In this document: positions 1-12,659 of the stretch, piece after piece
Numbering within the stretch: the stretch's first letter is position 1
Layout of the letters: each line of letters starts with the position of its first letter
Source of the DNA: Phanerochaete sordida
Lineage: Eukaryota > Basidiomycota > Agaricomycetes > Polyporales > Phanerochaetaceae
Direction: 5' to 3'
DNA length: 64,000 nt
NCBI GenBank assembly: GCA_019973155.2
Contig: BPQB01000016.1
Span: forward strand, 186,001 to 250,000
Made by a program: the position numbers and the translations under genes
The notes under the pieces: model-generated
Seen by the model: the letters and a program-made list of their open reading frames with translations, nothing else
Databases searched by the model: none
What the model was told of the DNA's origin: nothing

Positions 1-3000
1 GCGAAGAACGAGGGCAGCACGTCGTAAACAGTGTATCTCGAGTCGATGAGTTCGCGGAGGATCTCCACCGAAGGAGCCCTGGTCGCATTGTCAGCTAAAC
101 GTTTAGAAAGTTGGATAGCAATCACATACCTGGAATCGGCACCCTGCTCGCCGTAGTAGCTGCTGGTGACGGACGACTTCAGGATGCTCTCCATCTGCGT
201 CTCGCGCTCATCGTAGGAAGGCATCTGGCAGGCGATCAACACCTCACGGGCCTTGAGAGCGACCTGGGTGGACGACCTATCACGCTTATGAGTAACCTAA
301 ACTGCGACTGCAACCGGCAGTACATACCTGTTCTCCAGGCTCGCGAGACCCTGCAGCGCCTGGTAGAGCTTGCTGTCGGGGTTGGAGACGGTCAGGCCGC
401 TGTTCTTGACGTGGTCGAGGATGGCCAAGACGAGCTTGCCCTTGCGCGACGCCATGATATGGCTGAGGACGAGGCCGGCGACCTTCTCCATGTTGTCCTT
501 GTTCTGCTCGCGGAGCTGCAGGACCCGCGCCTCGATGCTGCCGCCGAACAGCTTCTCTGTCTCCTCGTACTTGGCGAGGAGGCCCGCGAGGGTCTCGAGA
601 TGGTGCGACTTGAGGCCGCCCTGGAAGCGCTCGACAACGTCGAAGAGCGCCGCGAGCTGCGAGCGGAACATCGCGCGGTCCTGCGGGCGGACGTTGTCCT
701 GCATGAAGTGGTCGAGGAGCTTCTTGATGCGGACGGCAGGGAACTCGGCGCCCTCGCCCTTGGCGCGAGCGCTGTCGATAGCAGCGCGCACGCTGTCCTC
801 GAGCTTCTGCGGCATGCGGCCGGAGAGCGTGGAGAGGATCGACGACGTCTGCGAGAAGGGCAGCTCCGGATCGTTCAGGACATCGAGGAGATCCTTGAAG
901 GTCTGAGCCATGATGGCCTGATTGTCAAAGCCATCGAGGATGTCGTTGAGGACGCTGAGGCAGTGAGCGAGGCGCTGGTGGGGCTTGTTACCGATAACGG
1001 CGGGGCTGCCCAACGACGGGAGGAGACCCTCGAACGGCTTCGCGTGCTTGACGCGTGCGGGATCGTCGAGCGTAAGGATACCGAGGATGTCACCGGGCTC
1101 GAGGCTGACTCCGGGCTGCTTGACGAACTGAACGATACCGTCCTCGGAGGCGACAAGGGGCATGTACATCTTCATAACCTGCGGAACACAGTGCGTTAGT
1201 TGACTATATGCGCCTGAAGATTGCACAGGCGAACCTCAATCTCAGCGTACGCTTCGCCAGCGCGGATGTGGTCGCCGCTGTCGACCAGGAAGCGGACAAG
1301 CTTTCCGGGACTCGGGCTGCGAAGCTGGGTCGGGTCGTTCTCCTGCTCGATCAGGCAAGTCTTCTGGTCAATCATGACACGGAGCGCGCCGACTTCCTCG
1401 CGCCAGTACACCGAGTGGCTCTTGCCGTCGAGGAGAACCAGGAGACCGCCGTCGGCGAGGGGGCGGGCGCCGACGAGGGTGCGGCCACCGTTGAGGTACA
1501 GCGTCCAGGTGGTCCACGACGAGCGGGAGGCGGTGAAGGAGTAGCGGGTGTTATCGTAGATGAAGTCGATGCCGAAGACAGTCTTTAACACGTCCTTCGA
1601 CGGGACTTGACCCTTGTCGAGAATGCGCTTATACTCGTCCCAGCTAGCCTGCGACGCGAGGTGCGCCTTGGTGACGGCGCCACAGACCACGGCGAGCGTC
1701 GACTCCGGGCGCTCAGCGGTGAGGCGATCGCTGATCAGCGAGTCCAGCCAGCCGGTGGTGATGGTGTTCTCCTGGAACGCCTGCAGCTCCAGAAGTCGGA
1801 TGAGGTATTCAACGGTGGTGCGGAAGTCACCGCGGATGCTGAGCTCCTTGAGGGCGACGACCATGTTCTTGCGACTTTCGTTACGGTCCTCGCCGTACGC
1901 GAAGATATGGCCAAACTGCGAGTCGGCGAACTCGTGCAGACCACCAGCGCTGTTGACGGAGAAGTAGCCCCACACGTTCGTGCTCGAACGGAAGTTGAGC
2001 TCCTGGAGTGCACCCGAAGAGGGCTTGAAGCCGGCGTCGGGGTTCTCTGCAGTGATACGAACAGCGACGACGTGACCCTTGGGGCGCGGCTTGCGCTGGA
2101 CGGTGCTGGCGTCTGGGTTCACCATGTCGAAGTCGATCTCGGAGGAGCCATTGGGGGCAACACCGTAGAGCTGACGGATGTGACGGATCCGGTGCAGGGG
2201 AATACCCATGGCGACCTGGAGCTGAGCGGCGGGCAGGTTGACGCCAGAGACCATCTCCGTAGTCGGATGCTCGACCTGGAGACGAGGGTTGAGCTCCAGG
2301 AAGTAAAAGACGTCCTCGGCATGGCTGTAGAGGTCTGCATATATGCGTCAATACACGCGAGCTCAACTCAAAGGTCCTCAGACTCACACTCTACAGTTCC
2401 TGCACTGACGTATCCGACGAGCTTCGCGAGACGAACGGCTGCACGTTCCATCTCCGAGAACGTGTCCTCCTTGGCAATAGTGACTGGAGCCTCCTCGATG
2501 ATCTTCTGGTGGCGACGCTGGACGGAACAGTCGCGTCCGAATAGCGAAATGGCGTTTCCGTACTGATCAGCGAGCAGCTGAACCTCAAGGTGACGGGCCT
2601 GGCCAGCAAGCTTCATGATAAAAATAGGGGAGCCTGCAGTGTAAGATGTTAGTCATTTCCAAATAGTGTCTTATAAGCAGTTCACCTGGGATCTCTCCAG
2701 ACACAGCGCCGAACGCGTTCTTGAAGTCTTCTGGGCGCTCGACCTTGCGGATACCCTTTCCTCCTCCACCCTCGCTGGCCTTGATCATGACTGGCCACCC
2801 GATCTGCTCGGCGCGTTCGAGACCTTCCTCGACCGTGAACACGCATGCCTTCTTGTAGACGTCGTCGGCGACCGTGACGAAGCCCTGTTCGGAGAGCACG
2901 GTGTCCGAGATACCCGTACCGGACCAGGCCATGGTCGGCACGTCCGCACTCTGGGCGACGATGGTACTCGAGATCTTGTCTCCAAGACTGCGCATGGCGC

Positions 3001-4045
3001 TGCCGGGAGGACCGATGAAGACGATCTTATTTGCTGCGAGCGTCTCAGGAAGTCGCGGGTTCTCCGACGCGTGACCCCATCCAGCCCAGACGGCGTGCAC
3101 GCCCGCACGCTCAGCAACGTCAACGATGAGGTCGACGTTCGCGTAGTTGTTGTTGTTCGTGCCTCCGGGGACTTCTACGTAGCGGTCTGCCATGCGGATG
3201 TACTCCGCGTTGACCTTCAAGTCTTCGGGCGTCGCCATCACGGTGAACTCGACCGCGCGTTCCGTGCCGAATGTCTCATAACTCCATTGTCTAATTGAGC
3301 GAATCTCCTTCACAGCTGCGATACCGTTGTTCGCGATGAGAACCTAGAAAAAATCGCGACTTGGTCAGCACACCAGTCTTTGGAGAAAATCAGCAGATCT
3401 GGAGCATGAGATCGAGAATGGTAGTGCACCGCACGACGCTCCGTCGCCGTAGCAATCCTGGCAGCGCGTCCTACTCGGGTCCCCGAGAGTGGATGCATGC
3501 GTCGAACGCGTCTAGGACGCGCCAGCGATGCTTCATATCATGCGACGTCTGCATCTTGCAACACGGGACTCGTGGACAGGCGACGCAAGCGGCAGGATAA
3601 CTGTAGAGCAATAGCGGGGCGGCGCAGATGGGGGAAATGAGGCGGCAAGGCACAGAGGAGGCCGACTTGACTTGCGAGGTGCGAGCAGACGCCGTCGCCG
3701 ACGTCGAAAACGCGCAGAAGCCACTTGGCTGGCCAGCAGAATGCACGCCTGCTCCTACGCCCTGGCCGTGTTGTGCCCGAGACACGCGCCAGTAGCCCAG
3801 CAAACGCGGCAGCAAGACGGGGGCCCCAAGAAAGCGCATATAAGCGTACGCTCACCTTTGTGATGACAGTGTGACCCCCATGGCTCTTTACAAAGTCGGT
3901 GACAGGGCCTGCTGTGGCCTTGTCAAGGGAGTTTCCACCTGCGGAACGAACGCGAGTTCAGCCTTCCCCGCAAATGAGCCCTGGAGGGGTGCGCGGCAGG
4001 CGTACCGATGAAGTGGGCTACTTTTGTGAGATCGTAGCTGGTCAT
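1..4045 (-). CDS. ACC1: acetyl-CoA carboxylase, N-terminal half (partial)
   Basis: Cytosolic multidomain enzyme that makes malonyl-CoA from acetyl-CoA, the committed step of fatty acid synthesis. Proposed exons (minus): 4045-4006, 3938-3856, 3343-2686, 2633-2388, 2334-1235, 1178-328, 276-130, 78-1 and onward. The 13-codon first exon joins in phase to a segment reading [20 protein letters not shown], the conserved biotin carboxylase start. The ATP-grasp glycine loop [11 protein letters not shown] lies in exon 3 and [10 protein letters not shown] in exon 5. The biotinylation motif VMKMYMPL sits at the start of exon 6, with the biotinyl lysine at about residue 712. About 1,067 residues are present of roughly 2,200 expected; the rest of the central domain and the carboxyltransferase lie beyond the left edge. 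Intron 2 is unusually long (512 nt). The last acceptor was chosen at 79 because the nearer upstream TAG would create a stop. Confidence 0.96.
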
Positions 4046-4820
4046 AGCGTCGTGAGGAGGGGAAACCAGCCAAGATTTCGCCCTGGTGAGAACGAGGGGT
4101 AGAGTGAGGGGAAACGAGCAGACGAAAGGCCTTTAAAAGATGCAGACTGGGGATCCCCAAAGTATGCCTGGGCGCTTACGTGATCCCACTGACAAAATGA
4201 CCCACAGCTGGGGTAGCGCACGTCGAAATCAAAGCGCGGGACCAATTCTCCACCAAAAGTCTGCAGGGGACGAAAGAAATACACCGTATCTGCGTCATAT
4301 CAGCGGGCGAAAACTTGGGGAAGCTGATATCGCAAGGTCAAGCCCACAGGGACGCGAATAACGCGTTACCCAACCCGACACGTTGTTCGCGCACTTCAAG
4401 CCACGATGCGCAAAGTTATGGCAACAAAGATACAGTAGTAGCTCAGGCTAAGCGAGGCGCAGCAGCGTAGACTGGAGAGCGTTTGAGTCTTACGTCGTCT
4501 CAAAAAAAAAACCGAGACCGTTCCGCGCGTCAGTGCTCGGTCAACGACCTTGATGAAGGCGGACGACGCCACACGTGTTGTGCGTTACAATGTATGAAAG
4601 GCTTAGTGCACACGAACGAGAAGATATAGTTCGCGATCATGGGGCGATATAGGTGCTGCCCGCAGCGCGTTTACGTATCATGTTTCACGCGCAACGTCTT
4701 CACCTTGCAAGGGACATGAGTGTTCAGTCACGGGCATTTGAGGACTCAGAGAGATTACACGGACATGCTTCTGCGCACCTAGTTTCAATTCTGCGACTAC
4801 AGTGAACGCTACAGAGTACC
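4046..4820. other. intergenic: ACC1 promoter side and COQ6 3' flank
   Basis: About 775 bases between the ACC1 start and the COQ6 stop, both genes on the minus strand. It should hold the ACC1 promoter and 5' UTR and the COQ6 3' UTR. A run of adenines occurs near 4501-4510. No further gene and no clear TATA box was recognised. Confidence 0.6.
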
Positions 4821-6778
4821 CTATCGCCTTTGCAGCAGCTGTCGGAGGCCCGCGTCGACAAGGCCTGTAACGCTGCTCGCCAGATCCCGCGCACCATTGA
4901 TGTTCTTCGCCAGCGTCTCGACGCCCTTTGCCGCGAGCTCCCACCCGACCTGTCCGGGCTGTCGCGCGCGTTCGCTTCCGGCGGTCATCATCAACGCCGC
5001 CTTGACCGTGTCGAGCTCGTTGAGCACCTCGAGGCCCACCGTGCGCGCCCAGACCACGGGCCCCGCCGTCGTCGAGTACAGCTTGTGCAGCTTGTCGCAT
5101 GCGGACAGCATCTTGTGGTTCTCAAAGTAGCGCCCGCGGGCGTACGGCAGCAGCGACGTGTACGAGCCTGCGCGGCGCATCAGCATCCAGGGACACCAGC
5201 TGTCGAGAAGCGCGCCACGCACCAACGTCGCCGCCAGACAGGAGCGCGTCCTCGATGCACTTGGTCAGGGCCTCTGCGTCCGCCAAGCCGAGGTTGAGAC
5301 CTTGGCCAGCGAGGGGATGTATCGTGTGCGCTGCGTCGCCCACGAGCACAGTTCGTGCACCGAGGCCCTCGCCAATGTAGGCTTCAGCGTGCGAGAAGCG
5401 CAGTGGGAACGACGCGACGGTGCCGGGTTGTATGTCTGTCACCAGGGGTGGCACCATGTCCGCGTCGTCCGCAGGGATGCCTGCGGCATTGACAGCGCCG
5501 AGTGAGGAGTACGCCGAGCGGACGTCGATGGTGTCCGAACGCTCACGGAACGCGAGCTCCTGCGTGAATTCCTCGGCGGACAGCGCTGGATTTTCGAGAA
5601 TGCGATCGTACAAGTACCGCATCGACACGTCCGGCAGCCGGAACGCGGCGTTGACCATGCCTGCCAGGACGCGTGGGTCGACCGTCTTCAGAGCGCCCGC
5701 AAGGTGTGGCTTCGTCGACCAGACTAGCGTCGACGCTGTCTCGGACAGCGGGAGGAAGGCGATGGGGCCCGTCGGCAGGAACCGCTGGTACGCGACCGTG
5801 TTCGGGCCTTGCAAGGACGACTTCGGCGCGTGGAAGAGCGTCGCGACGATGCCTTGGGTATCGTACGCCCAGCCGTAGGACTGGATGCCGGCGTACGTCC
5901 GCACCGGTGAATTGAAGCCATCTGCACCGACCTGGACGATTGCAGCAGAGAACGCACGAACTAGGGAGACAAGCTTACGAGCAAGCGGGTGCGAATGGCC
6001 CGTCCGTCTGAAAGGTGCACAACTGGCCAGGCATTCTCCTCGCGTTCCTCGCGAACAATGGACTGCACTTTGACCTTATCTAAGAGCAGAACTTCGGGGT
6101 GCCGGGACAGATGGCGGAGGAGCCCACGCTGGAGGTTCAGGTTTTCGGTCAGCCGAGAGAGTTCACTGACTGAACGTAGAGGCATTTCGGATGCTGCAAA
6201 GGTGATGCGCGCATCGGAGATGCCGTCCCAGACCTATAACCAAGTCAGCTCTCAGGCAGCGCATATACTGAGAGAACTGGCCTGCATCTCTTCAATAGGG
6301 CACGTCCTCGATTGCTCAACATCGTTCCACGCGCCGATGTCTTGGCTCGGTCGTCAGCCACGAGAGTGCCGTGTATGGCACTTACATACCCTCGAGGAAC
6401 GCTTTCGAGCTGTTGGTTATCGAGCTGACCCTGTTTGAGAAGGTGCCGGGCTCTTGTCGCCACTCGCGCACTTTATGCAGGTCTCCGGCTTCAACCAGCG
6501 TGATCTTCAAGTTGCTCTGCACTAGCTTGGACCGCGCTACGCGTCCTTGAGTACGCGGGGTGTGCATATATGCGCTGAGACTCACCGAGGGCACTCGCAA
6601 GAGCCAGGCCTGCAGGCCCACCGCCGACGATTACTACATCGCTGTCTGTCTGCTCCGCCGCCGTCGAGAGAAGTCTTCGCCGACCGGCGTGTCGGGCTCT
6701 GCGCGCGACGCTGCGCAACATGGGGGAAGCGGATGAGACGCGAAGTGGGGGCCGGGGCGCCCGCGGCAACCTCGGCAA
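4821..6778 (-). CDS. COQ6: ubiquinone biosynthesis flavin monooxygenase Coq6
   Basis: Mitochondrial FAD-dependent hydroxylase that adds the C5 hydroxyl to the coenzyme Q ring. Exons (minus): 6778-6586, 6521-6390, 6340-6282, 6233-5979, 5931-5223, 5167-4821; 564 residues. The arginine-rich N-terminus ending RRRLLSTAAEQ looks like a mitochondrial presequence. The FAD dinucleotide motif DVVIVGGGPAG is at residues 47-57. The family hallmark GDAAHTIHPLAGQGLNLG begins at about residue 411. The C-terminus contains LEVLNELDTVKAALM. The 59-nt third exon is required by homology (GAWNDVEQ, then MQ joining VWDG). It ends at a GC rather than a GT donor, the only in-phase solution found. A downstream methionine at 6721 is an alternative start. 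The gene is divergent from SEC6 across about 120 bases. Confidence 0.93.
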
Positions 6779-6902
6779 GCGCGCACACCTTGTCCTGCTG
6801 CACAGCTCACCGCAGACAATTACACCTCTATCTCCCTGCTGCGCACTCCGGGTCTGAGCTATTTAATGCCTAGGTGAACTACTGCGCTGCGCAACGAAGA
6901 CA
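6779..6902. promoter_or_regulatory. short bidirectional promoter, COQ6/SEC6
   Basis: Only 124 bases separate the COQ6 and SEC6 start codons, so both 5' UTRs and core promoters must share or overlap this interval. An AT-rich patch near 6860 (gagctatttaatgcc) is the only TATA-like candidate and would face SEC6. The function is inferred from position only. Confidence 0.45.
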
Positions 6903-9311
6903 ATGTCCATGGCTGCCCCCGTGTCGGCTGCCCAAGCGGTCGGCGAGTTCCTGCAGTCGCCAGACGACCTGCTGAAGCTCGCGGCGTTCAGGAAGAAGCT
7001 CGAGAAGGAGAAGGCATCGATAGACGTCCGGCTAAAGAATGGCGTGAAGGAGCAGCTCGATGCTACGCGCGGGGGCTTGAGGAAACTCTTCAGCACGCGG
7101 GGGAACGTGCAGGGCATGAAGGATGAGGTGGAGGCCATGGACAAGATGTGCAATGACCCGAAGATCGTCGTCTCGACGTTCGACCAAATCAGTCGTGTGA
7201 GTGCCCTCAGTGAGGCTCTACGCAGAGTATTTACCTTGGATTCTACTATAGGTCTCTATGGTACACCGCAACTTCGAGCAGACGGAAGAGATGGTTAGCA
7301 ACCTCCTTCAGATGACGTCCAAGCTCGACGACTTGGAGAACATGCTGTCCGAAGACTGCGAGGACATCCTGGGTCCCGCTCCCAACCTCCTTCGTATTCA
7401 CTACCAGATAAATCGTCTGGAAGCATTCAGGAACCAGACGATGCATCAAGCGAAGAAGTCCTCGAAGGAAGTCCGGGCACGGCTTACACGCTACTTCGAC
7501 CGCCTCAACAGGCTCATCAGCGCATTCGACGAGTACATATATGCGCTCTCACGAAATATTGTCCCCATCGTCCGCGCAGGTCACCCGGACGTCATCGTTA
7601 AGCTGGTCAAGATTATAGAAATCGAGAGCAAGGAGGACCAGAAGGCCAGTTTCTCTAACAGCGGACAACCCTGAAGTGCTGACAATACATTCTCAGGCCA
7701 TAGCCCTCAAGCTGGTCAAAAAGGCCGCGAAGATGGACGTCGCATCCAAGTTCCGCTCAATGCAAGCTAACGCTCGCGTCCTCAAGTACTATCACTCGAA
7801 GCTACAGAAGGCTATCGGGGAAACAATCCGACAGAGCTTCGATGAGGCGTTTGAAGACGAGGGCGGAAACCCTATCGCTTTCCTGGAGAACTCAGCGTGG
7901 ATCTACCAAGACCTCATAGCGATCGAGGAGCGAGTCGCACCATGTTTCCCTGAGGACTACTCCATCTACATGCAGTATGCACGCGAGTATCACAAGGCGC
8001 TGTACGCTATGATCAACAAAACTATGGCGGCGGATCCAGACGCGAGTGTCCTTCTGTTCTTGCACGGCTGGATCAAGGAATACAAAAAGAACATGAAGGA
8101 GCTCAACGTCCCGCCCGAGGCTATGGAGCCGCCGCTTCTCGACGGCAACGAGCAGACGCTGATCGACGACTACCTCAAGCTCATCGTCGCGAAGCTCGAT
8201 GAGTGGACGAACAACTTGATGAAGACCGAGCTTGAGGCCTTCACGACGCGCGCGGAGCCGCCCGAGGTGGATAGCGACGGCCTGTACGGCATGCAGGGCG
8301 CGGTCATTCTGTTCCAGATGGTGAACCAGCAGGTCGACGCGGCTATGGACAGCGGGCAAGGCGTCATCCTCGCGCGAGTCGTCGAGGAGGTCAGCCGCGT
8401 GATGCGCGGGATCCAGGAGCAGTGGACGCGGCTCGTCGACGCGGAGTACAAGAAGCAGACGGAGAAGCCCGAGGAGGTCGCGGGCGGCCTCGTCGAGTAC
8501 TGCATCGCGCTCGCGAACGACCAGCTGCGCGCAGCCGACTTCGCGGAGACGCTCTCCGCGCGCATCGAGCCGCTCGTGTCGGAGAAGTACAGCGGCGTGA
8601 TCCACGACCGCCTCAACGATGCGATCGACGGCTACCTCGACGTCGCGAAGAAGTGCACGCAGACGCTCATCGACATGATCTTCAACGACCTCAAGCCTGC
8701 GAACAAGCAGCTCTTCCAGCCGACGTGGTACGACGGCATTACGGCACAGATTGTCGAGACCATGCGAGATTACATGAACGACTACCAGACGTACCTCAAC
8801 CAGTCGCTCTTCGACCTCCTCGTCGAAGACCTGCTTGACGCGTTCCTTGTCACCTACATCACGGCGCTCGCGAATGCACCAAAACTCAAGATACCAGCTG
8901 CGACAGAGCGGATCAAGGACGACATCTCCGAGGTTTACAAGTTCTTCGGCACGTACAAGAAGACCAAAGAGCTAGAACCTCGACTGGAGGTGCTAGAGCA
9001 GATCCTGTCCCTCCTGGAAGCCTCCAAGAGTCTGGTCTTCTTGTCGTACTGGTCCTTCGCTAAGGTGCACGGACCGAATATCGCCTTCGTGGAAAACCTC
9101 ATGAAGGCTCGCGGAGACTTCGATCGGTCAGCGGTAAGCGAAGTGATGGAGAGCATCAAGCGCAAGGTCAAGGACGAGGACTTGCAAGATCGTACGTTCT
9201 CTTTCTTCTCCCTTCTGCACCCACTGACTATCGCTGCCAGCGGAGGAGCCGACCATCATGAAGAAGATCGCAATCCAGGGCGCTCTCTCGCGCTTCCTTC
9301 AACGGACATAG
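6903..9311 (+). CDS. SEC6: exocyst complex component Sec6
   Basis: Subunit of the octameric exocyst that tethers secretory vesicles to the plasma membrane at growth sites. Exons: 6903-7196, 7252-7644, 7697-9191, 9241-9311; 750 residues, normal for Sec6. Recognised by the N-terminal helical segment (FLQSPDDLLKLAAFRKKLEKE), the STFDQIS to VHRNFEQ region joined across intron 1, and the long helical-rod exon 3. Translation continues past 9191 if the last intron is ignored. Splicing there gives the short conserved-looking tail PEEPTIMKKIAIQGALSRF and a stop at 9309-9311. Intron 2 fits best as a GC-AG intron (7645-7696). A GT donor four bases downstream with an acceptor at 7704 also keeps frame, changing KAIAL to KATL. 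The gene is convergent with QNS1. Confidence 0.95.
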
Positions 9312-9483
9312 CATGGAGACTCGTTCAACCTTTCTTAATTCTACTCACATTCTGGACGCACGGCATTGTAACCTACAGTACATGTATTGCTCATCTGTAT
9401 CCCCCATATCAGTATTTAGATACCTCCGCATTGTCTAGGGATTACGTACTCTTAATCAAAAAGCACCCCCCACATCAGGGACT
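9312..9483. other. convergent 3' intergenic, SEC6/QNS1
   Basis: 172 bases between two convergent stop codons, AT-richer than the flanks (near 9330-9450), as expected for overlapping 3' UTRs and polyadenylation signals. No gene seen. Confidence 0.6.
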
Positions 9484-12400
9484 TCACGCCATCTTCTTCT
9501 TTGCCTCCTCAACCGAAACAGTACTTCTGTCGGGTAGAGTGGCGGCGATCGCGTCGATCTTCTTGAACTGCCAGGGGAACCTGGAGGGGTACAAGAACGG
9601 GCGAAGATCGAACCCTTGAAGAAGCGTGTGAGTACGTTTATCAACAGGAACACAGATACTCAAATACTCACTGTTGTCGTCGGGGCTGTATTGCTCCTGC
9701 AGTGACAGTGAGACTCAAAGTAAACCAATAAGCGGTCTCCACTCACCGCATGGTACGACGGTGTCAGGGTGGTCATCTTATGTCTGTTCCTAGCGTACTC
9801 GAAAAAGAACTTCTTGACCTTCTCGGCAACCTTTGGCAGTCGTCAGCAGGCGTATCGCACTCCCCGGCGCATCGCATACCTGAGTTGGTGAGAGGAACGA
9901 GCCCCACTCGTGCACGAGCTTGGTGAACATGCTGTATGGGCCGCACTTGTCGACCTTCCGTAGTCTTCCGAAGACGGAAAGCTCGTCGTAAGTCATGCCC
10001 ATATCAGCCTGCGCGAAGATGAGCAATGATCTCTGTTTTGAACAGTACGACCTACCTCGTCCGCCTGAACATATGTGTCCGTGATAGGCTCGAGCTCAGC
10101 AGTAGGTACGGCCGTGAGGAAGCTGTAGTCAGATTGTCAGCACGATATAAAGACCACGACAAATGCACGACGTACTCGTGTAGAACTGGTAATTTGAACG
10201 CGCCTTCTGCGTAGGCAATGAACTTCTTCAAATCCGTCTTGCTGATTGCACCAATGGGGTTGATATCGGCTAGACAGCGTGGTTCAACAATCTGGGTACG
10301 ACAAGCTTGGAAGCTCTACTGACCCGATGAGCAGTCATATTTCGTGAGGTAGCCACGCAGACTGAAGGGTGTAGTGAGTTACTCAGCCGTCGTACAGTCT
10401 GCGGAAGACGCACCTTTCATCAACGTTGGCGCTGCCGAGGACGAGAAGACCACCGGACCGGCCACGAACCCACGGCAGGAGTTGAGCGAAGAGGTACGCG
10501 ATGACCATGCGTAGTCTTGCCTATGAGGAGTCAGCGGCTGGTCAGTTAAGAGGAACGGGAGGAATTCACCTGGATATTCTGCAGCGCGAGGTTCTCTGCG
10601 TCAGAACCTCCATGAACGCGGAAGCTTGGCTTGATCCCTGTGACCATCGCAAATAGGTTCCGCACTGCGGTGACGACTGTGTCCATATTGAGGTCTGTAT
10701 GGTAGCTATATGCGCTTAGTATATCCATCCAGAGAACGACGTGGAGGCTAGCATACCTTCCGATGGACTCAGCCAAGGCTTTCGCTCTGCTCCTCGTTTC
10801 TGCGCTGGAGTTCTCGGTACCCATGTAACACGTATGGAAGATACGGTTGCAATATTCCCGTGGATCAATGGGGAGATAGTCGGAGTCTTCTGGTAAGCCA
10901 GCGATCCGTCGTGCATCTGCGATGACCTGCTTGTCTGAGGATGGCATTATCAGCTCGAGATCCGCGCGGTGACGCGCAAGGTGTACCATTTCTTTGCGCA
11001 GCTTCCGCTACCAGACGGCACATCGAGTAAACAATGACAGCGGTTGCACAACTGTCGATGCCTCCGCTCAAGGGAACGAAGTAGCCTTGCGTCCTCGAGC
11101 GGCGGAGATAGTCCCACAACCAGCAGGCAGGGCCGAGACTGTATTGCCTATCAATATACAGATACCGGCAGAGTAAACAAGTACGCACGCGATTTCCTCC
11201 TCGGGCTTGTGGTACCGAGGCTCGTACGTGTGTAGCACGATGTCGTCAAGATCGCGGACGCTGTCAAATTTATCGCCAGACAGAGCAAAGTCAACTTCGA
11301 TGCGCTCGTATCGCGTTGCCCCTGCGGCCTGCATGCTCCGGCTGCTGATCGCTCTGTGCGCACGGACATCTTCCAGGTCAACGGTAGCTGTGACCACCTC
11401 GACGTCGTTGAGGGAGAACTGAGATCCTTGGGCTACAATCTTGCCGTTCACTGCGATCATTGCACAACCGTCGTAGTAGAGCCTATCTCCGTCGCATCCT
11501 TGTTGGTTGGCGTACAGGTAGATGCCACCAAGCTGCAGGACAATTAGCATGAGATATATCTCAGGGTCATCTCGTTACCTTGAGCGTCGCCTCCTTGATA
11601 AGCTCTATGCGAGTGTACAGCTTACGCAGTTCGTGATGGCTCCCACTCGAGTTGGTAAAGATCTCAACGCCGTCAAGACCCATAAGAATATGTGGGCTGT
11701 GCATATATCAGCCCAAGCACTCTCAAGCGAGATCAAAGTTCGGTACCTTGCAGGAGTGAAGAGTTCTTCGCACAACTCGACACCAATGCACGTATCCATC
11801 GTGCTCACGACCGCATCACCAAAAGGAACCTTAGTCTGTGCCAAGGTTCAGCACATAATTGACGCGAGATGGCTGCGCACGCACCTGGCCGGTGGCGCGA
11901 GCGATGATGCGGGGAAGGTAATGGTCTTCGACTTGGCGATGCTTCATCCAAGGAGTGAAGTAGCGCAGTTCCCTGTAGTTTCCGTTGTTCGCAAGCCACA
12001 TTTTGGGGCGAATGTGGATGATTTTGCGGTCGTAGATGATAACACGGCAGTTGTAGATAACATTCTTGTGCACGACAGGCCTATTTCACTTAGTTGGGGG
12101 GAGCTTTGCGGATAAAACGGTCATGACTCACATTCCGATATCACATAGTATGCCTTCAGTTTCAGGGGCTTCCAAAATCTTGGCCAATACTTCCCATGAG
12201 TGTAGCACGGTATCGCCTGAGGTTGGGCACGAGTCAGATCCGCCTTGCATGATCCAAGCAGGTTCCTCACCTTCCAAGAAATGGTCTAGGCATCCATAAC
12301 CGCTACGCAGCTCTCAGAACACTAGTCTCTTCCCAATTGGACTCTGACTGACGTGATTTCCAACTCCGGGCCCACTCTCATCGTCGCGCCGCGCTCTTTG

Positions 12401-12659
12401 GCAATCCGAATACTTTCTAAGATTCGTTCGAGGTTCCCCTACGTGGATAAAGATGAGACGGCTTTATCAAGCCTCAGAGTATCTCACGTACCTCGAAGTC
12501 CAGCGCCCATTGGTTCAGCGAACTGCGAAGAAGACCATATCGTACGCGGCGTGTGTTTATCAGGCACTAGAGTGCGTACCATCTGTCCGAGAACGCTGAG
12601 CGAATGCCTAAGAGGCTTAAGGAACGTACTCACGTCGCGACAGTTATGAGGTGCCCCAT
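9484..12659 (-). CDS. QNS1: glutamine-dependent NAD+ synthetase
   Basis: Catalyses the last step of NAD+ synthesis, amidating deamido-NAD+ with ammonia released from glutamine. Twenty exons (minus): 12659-12634, 12522-12492, 12438-12353, 12302-12271, 12216-12132, 12080-11885, 11829-11747, 11696-11579, 11532-11189, 11147-10987, 10934-10757, 10705-10570, 10520-10414, 10361-10324, 10269-10176, 10122-10056, 10008-9880, 9830-9747, 9696-9672, 9614-9484. All join in phase to 716 residues, close to the yeast enzyme. The nitrilase-type glutaminase domain is N-terminal (GPELEITGYG; catalytic Cys in VELCEELF, about residue 172). The synthetase domain carries the PP-loop SGGIDS at about 361-366 and DLNMDTVV. 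The C-terminus [16 protein letters not shown] is typical. The exons are very small (25-38 nt in several cases), so automated models are likely to miss some. Confidence 0.96.

Noticed and set aside
111..2566. Long plus-strand frames (362 and 319 codons) opposite ACC1
   Set aside because: They are the antisense of conserved ACC1 exons; GC-rich codon bias keeps the opposite strand open. They cross ACC1 introns without any splice logic.
9312..9619. Extension of SEC6 by about 100 codons
   Set aside because: It results from reading through the last intron (9192-9240). Splicing gives a family-like C-terminus and a stop at 9311.
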